Assembly (NCBI RefSeq): GCF_011046735.1
Contig: NZ_CP049258.1
Span: forward strand, 6,032,001-6,096,000
Direction: 5' to 3'
DNA: 64,000 nt
Origin: Nordella sp. HKS 07
GTDB lineage: Bacteria; Pseudomonadota; Alphaproteobacteria; Rhizobiales; Aestuariivirgaceae
The notes beneath the pieces are model-generated. The model saw only the letters and a list, made by a program, of their open reading frames with translations, was not told the origin of the DNA and did no database searches. The translations under genes and the position numbers were made by a program. Shown one piece after another: positions 28,514 through 37,900 of the stretch. Positions within the stretch are counted from its first letter, which is position 1. Each line of letters starts with the position of its first letter.

Positions 28514-28759
28514 ATGGCACAGGAAAAACCACAAAATCTGCAGGACACTTTTCTCAATCATGTCCGCAAGCAGAAGATCCCGGTGACGGTATTTCTCGTT
28601 AATGGGGTGAAATTGCAGGGTATTATCACCTGGTTCGATAATTTCTGCGTATTGTTACGTAGGGACGGTCTGTCCCAGCTCGTCTATAAGCATGCGATCT
28701 CCACGATCATGCCGGGCGGGCCGATCAGCCTGTTCGACGAGGAAGGCAAGGACGGGTGA
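28514..28759 (+). CDS. hfq: RNA chaperone Hfq
   Basis: An 81-residue Sm-like protein. The Sm1 motif is in [20 protein letters not shown] and the Sm2 motif in [12 protein letters not shown], with the YKHA signature. The proximal-face Gln is present in [12 protein letters not shown]. It forms hexamers that pair small RNAs with mRNAs. It overlaps hflX by 4 nt (GTGA), the classic gene order. Confidence 0.98.
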   Translation: MAQEKPQNLQDTFLNHVRKQKIPVTVFLVNGVKLQGIITWFDNFCVLLRRDGLSQLVYKHAISTIMPGGPISLFDEEGKDG

Positions 28760-30141
28760 AGCCCACCAGACGCAAGCATTCTTCCGGGCACGAAGTAAAA
28801 TTCCAGATTGAAGGACCTCAGGCGACGCGCGCCATTGTCGTTCACATCGAACGCAAGGGTAGGACGGCGCCTGTGTCGGCCGATCGGGATGCCGCTTCGC
28901 GCCTGGAGGAGGCTGTTGGTCTGGCGCTCGCCATCGATCTCGAAATTGCGGGACAGCTTGTCGTCATTCTGCAGGAGCCGCGGCCGGCGACCCTGATCGG
29001 CACCGGCAAGGTCGAGGAGATCTCAGGCCTCGTCAAGGAAGCGGAAGCCGATCTCGTCATCGTCAACGGGATGCTGAGCCCGATACAGCAACGCAACCTG
29101 GAGAAGGCGTGGGGCGCCAAGGTCCTCGACCGTACCGGCCTCATTCTCGAGATCTTCGGGCGGCGCGCCCGCACCCGCGAAGGCCTGCTGCAGGTCGAGC
29201 TGGCGCATCTGCGCTATCAGAAGAGCCGGCTGGTCAGATCCTGGACCCATCTGGAACGCCAGCGCGGCGGCTTCGGCTTCCTGGGCGGCCCTGGCGAAAC
29301 CCAGCTCGAAGCCGACCGGCGCCTGATTCAGGAGCGCATCTCCAGGCTCGAAAAGCAACTCGATACCGTCGTGAAGACGCGCGGCCTGCACCGCTCGGGC
29401 CGGGCTCGTGTGCCATATCCGGTCGTGGCGCTCGTCGGCTATACCAATGCCGGCAAGTCGACGCTTTTCAACACGCTGACCAATGCCGGCGTCCTCGCCA
29501 AGGACCTGCTGTTCGCGACCCTCGATCCCTCCATGCGCGCGATCTCGCTGCCACATGGACGCAAAGCCGTGCTCTCCGACACGGTCGGCTTCATTTCGGA
29601 TCTGCCGACGCAGCTCATTGCCGCCTTCCGCGCCACGCTGGAAGAGGTGATCGAGGCCGCTGTGATCCTGCATGTGCGCGACATCAGCCATGCCGAAAGC
29701 GAGGCGCAGGCCGCCGATGTCTCCGCCATCCTGAGCGAGCTCGGCATCGCGGAGAACCGCCGCGACCACATCATCGAAGTGTGGAACAAGGTCGATCTTC
29801 TGGCCGAAGACAGCGCCGCCATGCGCCGCGCCCAGGCGCAGCGTCAGCAGAACTGCGTCGTCGTCTCGGCTCTGACGGGCGAGGGCCTCGCCGAACTGCG
29901 CGCGCTCATCGAAATGAAGCTCGGCAAGGATCTCAGCCTCTATGAGGCGGTCCTCGATCCCGCCGACGGTCAGGGCCAGGCCTGGTTCTACGACAAGGGC
30001 GAGGTTCTGGGCCGCGAGCAACTGGAGGACGGCAGCGTCGTCCTCACCGTTCGTCTTAGCACGGACAAAGCCGAGATCGCCGCCAACCGCTTCAAATACC
30101 GCCTGCGCAATACCAGCCGGCTCGATCACGCGGCCGAGTGA
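28756..30141 (+). CDS. hflX: Ribosome-associated GTPase HflX
   Basis: A 461-residue OBG-HflX-like GTPase that splits stalled ribosomes. The N-terminal HflX domain includes [12 protein letters not shown] and [18 protein letters not shown]-like sequence (here [12 protein letters not shown]), a helical linker follows with [15 protein letters not shown], then the G domain with G1 [13 protein letters not shown]3 [10 protein letters not shown] and G4 NKVD. The start is GTG 28756 overlapping the hfq stop. Its 3' end overlaps convergent mazG by 16 bp. Confidence 0.96.
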   Translation: MKPTRRKHSSGHEVKFQIEGPQATRAIVVHIERKGRTAPVSADRDAASRLEEAVGLALAIDLEIAGQLVVILQEPRPATLIGTGKVEEISGLVKEAEADLVIVNGMLSPIQQRNLEKAWGAKVLDRTGLILEIFGRRARTREGLLQVELAHLRYQKSRLVRSWTHLERQRGGFGFLGGPGETQLEADRRLIQERISRLEKQLDTVVKTRGLHRSGRARVPYPVVALVGYTNAGKSTLFNTLTNAGVLAKDLLFATLDPSMRAISLPHGRKAVLSDTVGFISDLPTQLIAAFRATLEEVIEAAVILHVRDISHAESEAQAADVSAILSELGIAENRRDHIIEVWNKVDLLAEDSAAMRRAQAQRQQNCVVVSALTGEGLAELRALIEMKLGKDLSLYEAVLDPADGQGQAWFYDKGEVLGREQLEDGSVVLTVRLSTDKAEIAANRFKYRLRNTSRLDHAAE

Positions 30142-30941
30142 TCGCGCTCGCGCTCGATCCGCTTGGCGTCATCCCACAGCGCATCCATCTCCTCGAGGGT
30201 CGACTGCCCGGGCGAGGAGCCGCGCCCGGCCAGTTCCTGCTCGATATGGCGGAAGCGGCGGAGAAACTTCTCATTGGCGGCGCGCAAGGCGGCCTCCGGA
30301 TCGATGTCGAGATGGCGGCCCAGATTGGCCATGGCGAAGAGCAGGTCACCATATTCCGCCTCCTGGGCGTCGCGCGCCGTCTCCTGCTTGAGCTCGGCGA
30401 TCTCCTCGTTCATCTTGTCATAGACGAAGTCGATCGAGGGCCAGTCGAACCCGACCTTGGCCGCCTTGGCTTGCAGCTTCACCGCGCGCGTCATGGCGGG
30501 CAGGCCCACCGGCACGCCGTCCAGCACGCCCTTTGGGCCGCCGGCCGTTTTCTCGCGCGCCTTCATCTCCTCCCAAAACCCCTTGGCCAGTTTCGCCGAG
30601 CGCGCTTCCTCGTCACCGAAGACATGCGGATGGCGACGGATCATTTTGCGGCAGATCGCCTCGACGACATCGTCGAAGCTGAAGCTCTTTTCCTCGGCGG
30701 CGAGCTGGGCATGATAGACGACCTGCAGCAGGAGATCGCCGAGCTCCTCGCAGAGATCGGCCTTGTCGCCACGCGTTATGGCATCGGCAACCTCATAGGC
30801 CTCTTCGATCGTGTAAGGCGCGATCGTGGAGAAATCCTGTTCGAGATCCCACGGACAGCCGGTACCGGGCGTGCGCAGCGCCTTCATGATGGCGCGGAGC
30901 GTGGCGAGCTGGCGGGGATCGAGATCGGCGGGATTGGTCAT
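30126..30941 (-). CDS. mazG: Nucleoside triphosphate pyrophosphohydrolase MazG
   Basis: A 271-residue tandem-domain MazG, close to the usual 260-275. The first domain has GCPWDLEQDFSTI and the EEAYE...EELGD magnesium motif (ExxE...ExxD). The second domain repeats it as DEMNEEIAELKQE...EYGDLLFAMANLGRH. It removes non-canonical or excess NTPs. ATG 30941 (MTNPADL) is preferred over the in-frame TTG at 30968. It is divergent from the EamA transporter gene. Confidence 0.93.
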   Translation of the reverse strand: MTNPADLDPRQLATLRAIMKALRTPGTGCPWDLEQDFSTIAPYTIEEAYEVADAITRGDKADLCEELGDLLLQVVYHAQLAAEEKSFSFDDVVEAICRKMIRRHPHVFGDEEARSAKLAKGFWEEMKAREKTAGGPKGVLDGVPVGLPAMTRAVKLQAKAAKVGFDWPSIDFVYDKMNEEIAELKQETARDAQEAEYGDLLFAMANLGRHLDIDPEAALRAANEKFLRRFRHIEQELAGRGSSPGQSTLEEMDALWDDAKRIERERDHSAA

Positions 30942-31067
30942 GCGGAAACGACTGCTCTGATGGCGCAAAGGGGGATCGCCGCAAAGTAGGAAGGTCCCGT
31001 CGCATCCTCAAGCGGTTTCTCAACTATCGTCCGCCTGCTATAGCGCCTCGATCGAGCGGGTGATTTC

Positions 31068-31952
31068 TTGCTGATTTCCGAGACATTGGCGATTGGGGCG
31101 GCCTTCTGCATCGCGGTCAGCGGCATGCTGATCGCGGAGCTGAAGGGACGTGTTGGCGTCTTCCGCCTGGCGCGCTGGCAGATGCTGGCCGCGCTCATCA
31201 TGACGGGCGCGGTCTCCCTTTTCCTGGGTGGGTGGCGAACACTCGGCCTGCCGCAACTGGGCCTGCTGGCGGCATCGAGCCTGTTCGGCATCATCATCGC
31301 GAGCACCACCTATTTCGCCGCCATCTACAAGGCGGGCCCGCGCAACACGGCGCTGCTGTTCTCGCTGACCTCGCCTTTCGCCTTGACGCTCGGTTATGTT
31401 TTTCTCGGCGAAACGATTTCGAGACTGCAGGGACTGGGCGTCGCTCTGGTGCTGGCCGGCATCGTTATGGCGATCGGCTCGCCGGGGCGGGGGACGGCGC
31501 GCGTGCCATCCGCGCACGTGCCCTGGGCAGGCATCGCGCTCGGCGTCGTCACGGCCCTGGGGCAGGCCATGGGCAGCTTGCTGGCGCGCCCGGCCATGGC
31601 CGCCGGCGTCGAGCCTTTCACCGCCATGGCGGTGCGCTCGGGTCTGGCCGCATTGGTGTTCGTCGCCCTCACAGTCCTGCCCTTCACGGCCATCATTCGT
31701 CCCCATCAGCTCTCCTATCGTGATCTAAGCCTCGGGATCGGATCCGCGTTTTTCGGCACATTCCTCGGAATGTCATTGCTGATGGCGGCGCTCGCCTATG
31801 GCAATGTCGGCATCGTCTCGACCTTATCCTCCATGACGCCGGTGGTGATCCTGCCCATGGTGTGGGCCCGGACACGCGTCGCGCCGCCGGCCACCGCCTG
31901 GATCGGCGCGATGCTGGCCGTCGCGGGAACAGGCTTCATCAGTCTGTCGTGA
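31068..31952 (+). CDS. EamA/DMT-family transporter
   Basis: A 294-residue inner-membrane protein with ten predicted helices in two EamA repeats (about 1-135 and 150-294). Typical elements are YKAGPRNTALLFSLTSPFALTLGYVFLGE and GNVGIVSTLSSMTPVVILPM. These transporters export metabolites such as amino acids; the substrate is unknown. The start is TTG 31068. Its 3' end overlaps the convergent kinase-like gene by 14 bp. Confidence 0.85.
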   Translation: MLISETLAIGAAFCIAVSGMLIAELKGRVGVFRLARWQMLAALIMTGAVSLFLGGWRTLGLPQLGLLAASSLFGIIIASTTYFAAIYKAGPRNTALLFSLTSPFALTLGYVFLGETISRLQGLGVALVLAGIVMAIGSPGRGTARVPSAHVPWAGIALGVVTALGQAMGSLLARPAMAAGVEPFTAMAVRSGLAALVFVALTVLPFTAIIRPHQLSYRDLSLGIGSAFFGTFLGMSLLMAALAYGNVGIVSTLSSMTPVVILPMVWARTRVAPPATAWIGAMLAVAGTGFISLS

Positions 31953-32469
31953 GCGCGCCGACGATTTCGGCAGCCGCCTCGTCGGGCGTCCGCGTGGCCG
32001 TGTCGATGGTGATGGCGGGCTCGGGCATGCGCGCCATGGAGGAGACGAAGACATCCCTGTATTGGTGCAGCATTTCAAGCGAACGCATCTTGTCGAAGCG
32101 GGAGCGGTCGGGCGTGTCGATCCGACGTTCCTGCTCGGTTTCGGGCAAAACGAGCGCCACGAAGATCACTCTTCCGCCCAGAGCCTCGATCTCGGCCCGT
32201 ACACGTTGCGGAAAGTCCACGGCGACGGTCGCTTCCGGAGCAAAGGTGAATATCAAAGAGCGCCCAGTGCGCGCCGCGGCCCGCATGACATCGAGCCACA
32301 TGCTTTCCCGTAGGCGCACGAATTCCGGCGAACCGAAAGGAAAGACTGCGCCCACGGCATCGACGATCAGATGATTGTGGAAGACCGCGAAACCGGTGCG
32401 CTCGGCGAGCGCCCGCCCCACCGTCAATTTTCCCGATGCCGGTTGTCCGTAGATGAAAACAAGTTGCAT
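31939..32469 (-). CDS. P-loop kinase-like AAA protein
   Basis: A 176-residue P-loop protein. Walker A is YGQPASGKLTVGRALAE at residues 6-22; an RESMWLDVMRAA helix and a LIFTFAPEA strand follow, as in shikimate/gluconate kinase-like and chloramphenicol-phosphotransferase-like proteins. It probably phosphorylates a small molecule, but no substrate motif is clear. The start ATG 32469 lies right before the P-loop strand; longer in-frame starts have no support. It is divergent from the TfoX-like gene with 104 bp between starts. Confidence 0.75.
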   Translation of the reverse strand: MQLVFIYGQPASGKLTVGRALAERTGFAVFHNHLIVDAVGAVFPFGSPEFVRLRESMWLDVMRAAARTGRSLIFTFAPEATVAVDFPQRVRAEIEALGGRVIFVALVLPETEQERRIDTPDRSRFDKMRSLEMLHQYRDVFVSSMARMPEPAITIDTATRTPDEAAAEIVGALTTD

Positions 32470-32573
32470 GAGACGATAATAGTGGCGCGCTGACAGGATT
32501 TCCATCGCCGATTGGCAATTGATCCTGCTTTCGCTAGCGTGGGTCTCACGTGATAGCACCGAGGTGCCCCCCA

Positions 32574-32945
32574 ATGACCGAAGACGATGTCATTGCAGAT
32601 CTGCGCGCGACACTGCCGAAGGCCGGCAAGATCCGCGAAGTCAGGATGTTCGGTGGCACCGGCTTCATGCTCGATGGCAACATGGTCGCCGGCACGTTCA
32701 AGAAGGGACTTCTCCTGCGTGTCGGCCCGGACCGTCTGGCGCAGGCTTTGCAGGTCACGGGCGCGCGACAAATGGAGATGGGGGGCCGGCTGATGGAAGG
32801 ATATGTCTATATCGATCCCAATGCGCTGGACAGGAAGGCCGTCCAGGCCGCACTTCGTCTCGCCGTTGTTTTCGTCGGCACCTTGCCGCCCAAGGCTGAG
32901 AAAACAAAAAAGGCGGCCAGGAAACCCGGGACGCGCAGCCGCTAA
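32574..32945 (+). CDS. TfoX/Sxy N-terminal domain protein
   Basis: A 123-residue protein with the TfoX_N fold: EVRMFGGTGFMLDGNMVAGTFKKGLLLRVG and MGGRLMEGYVYI. It lacks the TfoX C-terminal domain, as do most alphaproteobacterial members, so a role in competence is not implied. The C-terminus is Lys/Arg-rich (KAEKTKKAARKPGTRSR) and might bind nucleic acid. Its stop overlaps the convergent EamA stop by 4 bp. Confidence 0.85.
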   Translation: MTEDDVIADLRATLPKAGKIREVRMFGGTGFMLDGNMVAGTFKKGLLLRVGPDRLAQALQVTGARQMEMGGRLMEGYVYIDPNALDRKAVQAALRLAVVFVGTLPPKAEKTKKAARKPGTRSR

Positions 32946-33847
32946 CTTCCGCCGTTGCGCTTGAGCAAGACCGGGAGCACCATGCCCGCCGTCATGATCA
33001 GCATCGCCAGGAATTGCAGCAGGCTCGGCACTTCGCCGAGCACGATCATGCCGGTAAAGGCCGTCGCGACCGGTACGCAGGGCAGGAAGAGCGACGCGAT
33101 CTGCGGCCCGAGCTGGCGCACGGCATAGGTATAGAGAAAGATGGCTGCCGCGCCGGCGAGGAAACCCTGGATGACGATTTGCGTGACGATCTCGACGTTG
33201 GACGCCAAGGCGAACCCGTTCGGCACCAGGATGTGGAGCACAGGCAACGGCAGGCAGGACAGCAACGCGATGGCCGCCGTGGCGGTGACGGAATCGACGC
33301 CCCACCGCCGCACCAGGATGGCATAGGCGGAGAACATGATCCCCGAGCCTGCGAATAGGAGATCGCCGAACAGCACGTCCGGCATTCCTGATATGGAAGG
33401 CAGGATGAACAGGAGGAGGCCGCCGATGATCAAGGCGGTGCCGATTGCTCGGCCACGCGTGATCCTCTCGTTGAAGGCGACGCGCGCGAAGAGGAAGGAG
33501 AAGAACACGATCGAGGCCGGACACAGGGCCGCGGCATGCGTGGCCGGCGCATAGGTCAACCCCCAATTGATGATCATCGGATAGGGAAGCCCGACCAGGA
33601 GAGCGAGGGCAAGCGCACGACGCCAGCCGAGCGCCCTGAGCCGCGCTATTCCGATCCACCAGACAATCGGCAGGAAGACGGCGCCGGCGCCGGCGAAGCG
33701 CAGGCTGGCGATGTCGATGGCCGTCAGATGGGCGCGCAGGCTGAAGCGCGCGGCGACGAATTGCACCGCGGTGATGATGATCATCGTAAGCCCCGCGAGG
33801 AGGGCCAGTCGAATATTCGGCGCCTGCGCCACCTGACTCGATTGCAT
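32942..33847 (-). CDS. EamA/DMT-family transporter
   Basis: A 301-residue, ten-helix EamA exporter starting at MQSSQVAQAPNIRLALLAG. Repeat motifs include YAPATHAAALCPASIVFFSFLFA and FLPCVPVATAFTGMIVLGE. It is unlike the first EamA gene in sequence. It is divergent from an Lrp/AsnC gene, with a 17-bp palindrome between the two, so its expression is probably controlled by that regulator and its substrate may be an amino acid (inference). Confidence 0.85.
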   Translation of the reverse strand: MQSSQVAQAPNIRLALLAGLTMIIITAVQFVAARFSLRAHLTAIDIASLRFAGAGAVFLPIVWWIGIARLRALGWRRALALALLVGLPYPMIINWGLTYAPATHAAALCPASIVFFSFLFARVAFNERITRGRAIGTALIIGGLLLFILPSISGMPDVLFGDLLFAGSGIMFSAYAILVRRWGVDSVTATAAIALLSCLPLPVLHILVPNGFALASNVEIVTQIVIQGFLAGAAAIFLYTYAVRQLGPQIASLFLPCVPVATAFTGMIVLGEVPSLLQFLAMLIMTAGMVLPVLLKRNGGS

Positions 33848-33901
33848 GGCGCAGGCTATTGCGGCGAAGGGCGCGATTAAATACGCTGTTTTGCTCCAAA
33901 G

Positions 33902-33918
33902 TGCGTGATTGTCACGCA
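33902..33918 (+). promoter_or_regulatory. Lrp-type operator palindrome
   Basis: TGCGTGA (33902-33908) and TCACGCA (33912-33918) form a perfect 7-bp inverted repeat with a TTG centre, 29 bp before the lrp-like start and 55 bp before the divergent EamA gene. Size and place fit a site for the Lrp/AsnC-family protein. Confidence 0.55.
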
Positions 33919-33946
33919 AGCTACCCCTGGTTACCGCGGATTTCAC

Positions 33947-34408
33947 ATGGCCGATCTCGACACGATAGACCGCAATCTCTTGCGTTTGCTTCAGGAGGAT
34001 GGGCGGCGTACGACGCTCGATCTCGCCGCGCGCGTCGGCCTGTCGCCGACTGGCACGAGTCAGCGGGTCAAGCGGTTGTTCCGCGACGGTTTCATAACCG
34101 CGGTGAGGGCCGTGCTCGACCCCCGCAAGATCGGACGTGGAACCATCGTCTTCATCCAGGTCAGGCTCGACCAGACGGCGCCGCATGTCTTCGACAAATT
34201 TGCCGAGGCCGTGGCCAACGCGCCTGAGGTCCTCGAATGCCACATGGTCGTCGGCGGCTTCGACTACCTCGTCAAAGCGCGGATCGCCGACATGGCGGTG
34301 TTCCAGGATTTCCTGCAGCGTGTCATTCTTCCCCTGCCAGGGGTGAGGGAAACCCACACCTATACCTCTGTCGCCGACGTCAAGCCCGACGCGCTGCTGC
34401 CGATCTGA
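33947..34408 (+). CDS. Lrp/AsnC family transcriptional regulator
   Basis: A 153-residue regulator: an N-terminal winged helix (LDTIDRNLLRLLQEDGRRTTLDLAARVGLSPTG-like, about 1-60) and a C-terminal RAM ligand-binding domain (GRGTIVFIQVRLDQTAPHVF, CHMVVGGFDYLVKARIADM). Members sense amino acids and often control a divergent exporter. ATG 33947 gives the standard N-terminus. Confidence 0.93.
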   Translation: MADLDTIDRNLLRLLQEDGRRTTLDLAARVGLSPTGTSQRVKRLFRDGFITAVRAVLDPRKIGRGTIVFIQVRLDQTAPHVFDKFAEAVANAPEVLECHMVVGGFDYLVKARIADMAVFQDFLQRVILPLPGVRETHTYTSVADVKPDALLPI

Positions 34409-34416
34409 ATTCTGGG

Positions 34417-35412
34417 ATGATCATGAAAGATGAAATCGAGGCGCTGATGAGCGCGGCAGGAGTGCCGGGATTCTCCATGCTCGTCCTGACCGAAGGAAGA
34501 GAGGATGTCGTCACCTCCGGCGTGGCGAGCATGTCGACCGCCGAGCCCGTCACATCGCAAACACTGTTCCAGGCAGCCTCGCTCAGCAAACCGGTCGTCG
34601 CCCTTGCTGCGCTTCAGCTGGCAGACAGCGGTGTGCTCGATCTCGACAAACCGCTCTCGCATATCGTTGCGCCTATGGTCCCTGGCGATCCGCTTGGCGC
34701 TGCGATCACCGCGCGCCACATCTTGTCACATTGCACGGGCCTGCCCAATTGGCGGTGCGACGAATGTCCCTTGCGCAGCTATTTCCCACCCGGATCCCGC
34801 TTCAGCTATTCCGGCGAGGGCTTCGTGTATCTCCAGAGCGCGCTCGAGCACCTGACGCGAGAACCGCTCAATACTCTCGTCAGGCGACTCGTTTTCGATC
34901 CTCTTGACATGCGCCAGTCCAGCTTCGTCTGGCGCCCGGATTTTGCAGCGCGCGTGGCTGACGCACATGAGGCGGAGACGGTCCTGGACCGGTTCATGCC
35001 GCGTGAGGCGAATGCGGCCTATTCGCTGCTGACGACTGCCCCGGATTACGGAAGGTTCCTCGCCGCCAGCCTCCACGGCAGCTTGTTGACACAAGGGATG
35101 GCGCGTCAATGGATGACGCCGGGGCCGCAAGTCCCCCTGAAACGTACGGAAGCCTTGGAAAGGGAGATGCAGACGCTCGAGGAGGGCGTGGCCTGGGGCT
35201 TAGGGTGGGGCCTTGATACACAGGCCGGCGGCTTCTTTCATTGGGGTGCTAACCCCGGCGCCAGGGCATTCGCCATGGGAATACCGGCACGACGAAGCGC
35301 GTTCGTGATGTTCATGAATGGAGACAATGGATTGAGCCTCGTTCCGCCTATCATTCAATCGGTCTTGCCGGGCGAGCATGCGGCACTGTCATGGCTGGGG
35401 CTCGCGTCATGA
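34417..35412 (+). CDS. Serine hydrolase of the beta-lactamase class C/esterase family
   Basis: A 331-residue protein with the class C/D-aminopeptidase fold. The catalytic motifs are SLSK (in QAASLSKPVVALAAL), YSG (in RFSYSGEGFVYLQ) and HWG (in GGFFHWGANPG), replacing KTG. There is no signal peptide, so it is more likely an intracellular esterase or peptidase than a beta-lactamase. It begins 8 nt after the lrp-like stop, at ATG 34417, and may share its transcript. Confidence 0.82.
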   Translation: MIMKDEIEALMSAAGVPGFSMLVLTEGREDVVTSGVASMSTAEPVTSQTLFQAASLSKPVVALAALQLADSGVLDLDKPLSHIVAPMVPGDPLGAAITARHILSHCTGLPNWRCDECPLRSYFPPGSRFSYSGEGFVYLQSALEHLTREPLNTLVRRLVFDPLDMRQSSFVWRPDFAARVADAHEAETVLDRFMPREANAAYSLLTTAPDYGRFLAASLHGSLLTQGMARQWMTPGPQVPLKRTEALEREMQTLEEGVAWGLGWGLDTQAGGFFHWGANPGARAFAMGIPARRSAFVMFMNGDNGLSLVPPIIQSVLPGEHAALSWLGLAS

Positions 35413-35456
35413 GCATCGCCGCAGAGTTGCCGTCAGTTGCCGGGAGTATATGAAGC

Positions 35457-35927
35457 ATGGACACGGTAAGTTTGCGTCCGGCACGGCAAGGAGATGGCGA
35501 AGCGCTGTTCGATATCACGCGGCGCTCCGTCGCGGCGCTGGCCCGGGATCACTATTCGCCGGAACAGATCGCCAGCTGGATGGGTGATCGCAGCCCGGCT
35601 TACTACGAAGACCTGATATCGCGCGGACAGGTTGTCGTGGCCGAGTACAAGGGAAAGATCATGGGCTTTGTCGATTCCGAGCCCGGCGAGGTAACCCGCC
35701 TGTTTCTGCTGCCGGGCGTGGCCGGTTCGGGGCTTGGCGCGCGGCTGCTCGATATCGGTATCGAAAATGCCCGCAAGGGACATACGGGGCCGATCAAGGT
35801 CGAATCCACCATCAATGCGGAAGGCTTCTACCGGCGCCACGGCTTCCGTACGATTGAACGCGGCTATTTCTCCCACGGGCTCGGCTGCGATCCCATCGAG
35901 ATCGTTCATATGGAGCTGAGCCCGTGA
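35457..35927 (+). CDS. GNAT family N-acetyltransferase
   Basis: A 156-residue GNAT. SLRPARQGDGEALFDITRRS is the first strand and helix, EVTRLFLLPGVAGSGLGARLLD is motif A with the acetyl-CoA loop (VAGSGLG), and GFYRRHGFRTIERG is motif B. The short SWMGDRSPAYYEDLI segment resembles the YafP/PanZ-like group. Its target is unknown. It overlaps the next gene by 4 nt (GTGA). Confidence 0.9.
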   Translation: MDTVSLRPARQGDGEALFDITRRSVAALARDHYSPEQIASWMGDRSPAYYEDLISRGQVVVAEYKGKIMGFVDSEPGEVTRLFLLPGVAGSGLGARLLDIGIENARKGHTGPIKVESTINAEGFYRRHGFRTIERGYFSHGLGCDPIEIVHMELSP

Positions 35928-37468
35928 CCACCGGACTCCACCACATCACGCTCATCACCCGCAAGGTGCAGGCCAATGTCGATTTTTATGTCGGCTTCCT
36001 GGGGATGCGGCTCGTCAAGCGCACCGGCGGTTATGAGGATGCGACCCAGCTTCACCTCTTTTATGGCGACCGCTCAGGCTCGCCCGGCTCGCTGATCACC
36101 TTCCTGGTCTGGGAGGATGGCGCCCAGGGCCGGGCCGGCCATGGCCAGGTCGGCGAGGTGGCTCTGGCGATCGATCCTATGAGCCTCGGCTTCTGGCTCG
36201 AGCGCGCCTTGCGCTTCCATGTCACGGCGTCGGGACCGACAACGGAATTCGGCGAGACGAGCTTACGCCTGCGCGATCCCGACGGCGTCACGGTGAAACT
36301 GGTCGGCGCTGCTCTGTCGGCGAACGATCCATGGGCAACGCCGGACATTCCGGCCGAGCATGCGATCCGTCGCATCAGAGGCGCCACGATCCTGTCGGAG
36401 GCGCCCGAAGAGACCGCCTCCTTCATCAGTCGCCATTTCGGATGGCGCCGCCAGGCCCGCGACGGTGCTGTCGAACGCCTCATCTCGCAAGCGGACGATG
36501 TGATCGACATCCGCGACGCGCATGGCTTCTGGCCGGGCCTGCCGGGAACCGGCATCGCCGATCACGTTGCCTTGCGCAGTCCCGATGTGGCGAGCCTGCG
36601 CCAGGTGGAGCAGGGCCTTGCCCGGCTCAATTCCAGCCCGACCACAGTGCATGACCGCAATTATTTCATCTCGCTCTATGTGCGCGAGCCCGCCGGCACC
36701 TTGCTCGAACTCGCGACCGACGGACCGGGCTTCACCATCGACGAGCCGGTCGAAAACCTGGGAGAGCGGCTCTTCTTGCCGCCACAGGAGAGGGAGCGGG
36801 CCCGCGACCTCGAAACCATGCTGCCGCAATTTTCGCTCCCGGGAGAAGCACGGGTAATCTATCGCGATCTGCCGTTCATCCATCGCTTCAGCGCCCCCGA
36901 GGCTCCCGACGGAAGCACGATAGTGCTGCTGCATGGTACGGGCGGCAACGAAGCCGATCTGATGCCGCTGGCCCGCCGCATCGCCCCGCAAGCGACGCTG
37001 CTGGGGGTGCGGGGCCGCAGCACGGAGGAGGGCATTTTGCGCTGGTTCCGGCGGCTTACGCCCACTTCATTCGATCAGGCCGACATCCGCTTCGAGGCCG
37101 CAGCCTTTGCGGTCTTCATCGACGAAGCGGTCAAGGCCTATGGCCTGGCGGCGGACAAGCTGACTTTCCTTGGTTATTCCAATGGCGCCAATCTCCTGGC
37201 GGCCATGATGCTGCTGCATCCCGGACAGGTGAAGCGCGCGATATTGCTGCGCCCGGTCATGGTACTCGACCAGGCCCCCCGGGCCGATCTCTCGCAACTC
37301 CGTACACTGATGGTTTCGGGAAGCGCCGATCCCTATCGCGCTCTGGCGCCCCCCTTGGAGCAGGCCTTGCGGGGAGGCGGTGCCGATCTGGAGGCGCGGA
37401 TCATCGAAGCGGGCCATGAGTTGACCGATGGCGATCGCGAGCTCGCCACCGCCTGGTTCTCCCGATAA
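35924..37468 (+). CDS. Fusion of ring-cleaving-dioxygenase-like VOC protein and alpha/beta-hydrolase
   Basis: A 514-residue protein with two VOC modules (about 1-145 and 150-275), beginning LHHITLITRKVQANVDFYVGFLGMRLVKRT, then an alpha/beta-hydrolase (about 300-514) with the oxyanion region LLHGTGGNEADLMPLA, the nucleophile Ser in FLGYSNGANLLAAMM, Asp in SGSADPYR and His in EAGHELTDGD. The halves correspond to MhqO/MhqA-type dioxygenases and MhqD-type carboxylesterases, which in Bacillus are separate proteins that deal with quinones and hydroquinones. A quinone-detoxification role is inference. The start is GTG 35924. Confidence 0.85.
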   Translation: MTTGLHHITLITRKVQANVDFYVGFLGMRLVKRTGGYEDATQLHLFYGDRSGSPGSLITFLVWEDGAQGRAGHGQVGEVALAIDPMSLGFWLERALRFHVTASGPTTEFGETSLRLRDPDGVTVKLVGAALSANDPWATPDIPAEHAIRRIRGATILSEAPEETASFISRHFGWRRQARDGAVERLISQADDVIDIRDAHGFWPGLPGTGIADHVALRSPDVASLRQVEQGLARLNSSPTTVHDRNYFISLYVREPAGTLLELATDGPGFTIDEPVENLGERLFLPPQERERARDLETMLPQFSLPGEARVIYRDLPFIHRFSAPEAPDGSTIVLLHGTGGNEADLMPLARRIAPQATLLGVRGRSTEEGILRWFRRLTPTSFDQADIRFEAAAFAVFIDEAVKAYGLAADKLTFLGYSNGANLLAAMMLLHPGQVKRAILLRPVMVLDQAPRADLSQLRTLMVSGSADPYRALAPPLEQALRGGGADLEARIIEAGHELTDGDRELATAWFSR

Positions 37469-37532
37469 ACAGGATGACAGACGGATTGTCCTGCCGCATC
37501 ATGCGGGATTGCAACAAGGGGGAGGCACGCAC

Positions 37533-37898
37533 ATGGCCAAGGTGACGGGTATTGGGGGGCTGTTCTTCCGGGCGCGCGATCCGACGGCGCTGGCGGCCTG
37601 GTATGAAACACATCTCGGCATCGGCAACATCCAGACGACGGTGTGGCGACAGGAGGCGGGCACCACCATCTTCGGGCCATTTGCCGCCGACACCACTTAT
37701 TTTGGCAGGCCCAAACAGCAATGGATGGTCAACTTCCGCGTCGATGATCTCGATCGCATGATGGCTCAGCTCAAGGCGGCCGGCATCGCTATCGAGACGC
37801 GTGCCGAATGGGATTCCGAAGTGGGGCGCTTCTGCCGCATCCATGATCCGGAAGGCAACCCGATCGAGCTCTGGGAGCCAGCCGGACCGGCGAAATAG
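37533..37898 (+). CDS. VOC/glyoxalase superfamily protein
   Basis: A 121-residue single-domain VOC protein: GIGGLFFRARDPTALAAWYETHLG and FCRIHDPEGNPIELWEP, with the Glu of IELWEP as a likely metal ligand. The first His ligand seen in glyoxalases is not present in the GLFFR strand, so it may bind rather than turn over its ligand. A GGGGGAGG site precedes ATG 37533. It is followed after 2 nt by the next gene. Confidence 0.88.
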   Translation: MAKVTGIGGLFFRARDPTALAAWYETHLGIGNIQTTVWRQEAGTTIFGPFAADTTYFGRPKQQWMVNFRVDDLDRMMAQLKAAGIAIETRAEWDSEVGRFCRIHDPEGNPIELWEPAGPAK

Positions 37899-37900
37899 AG

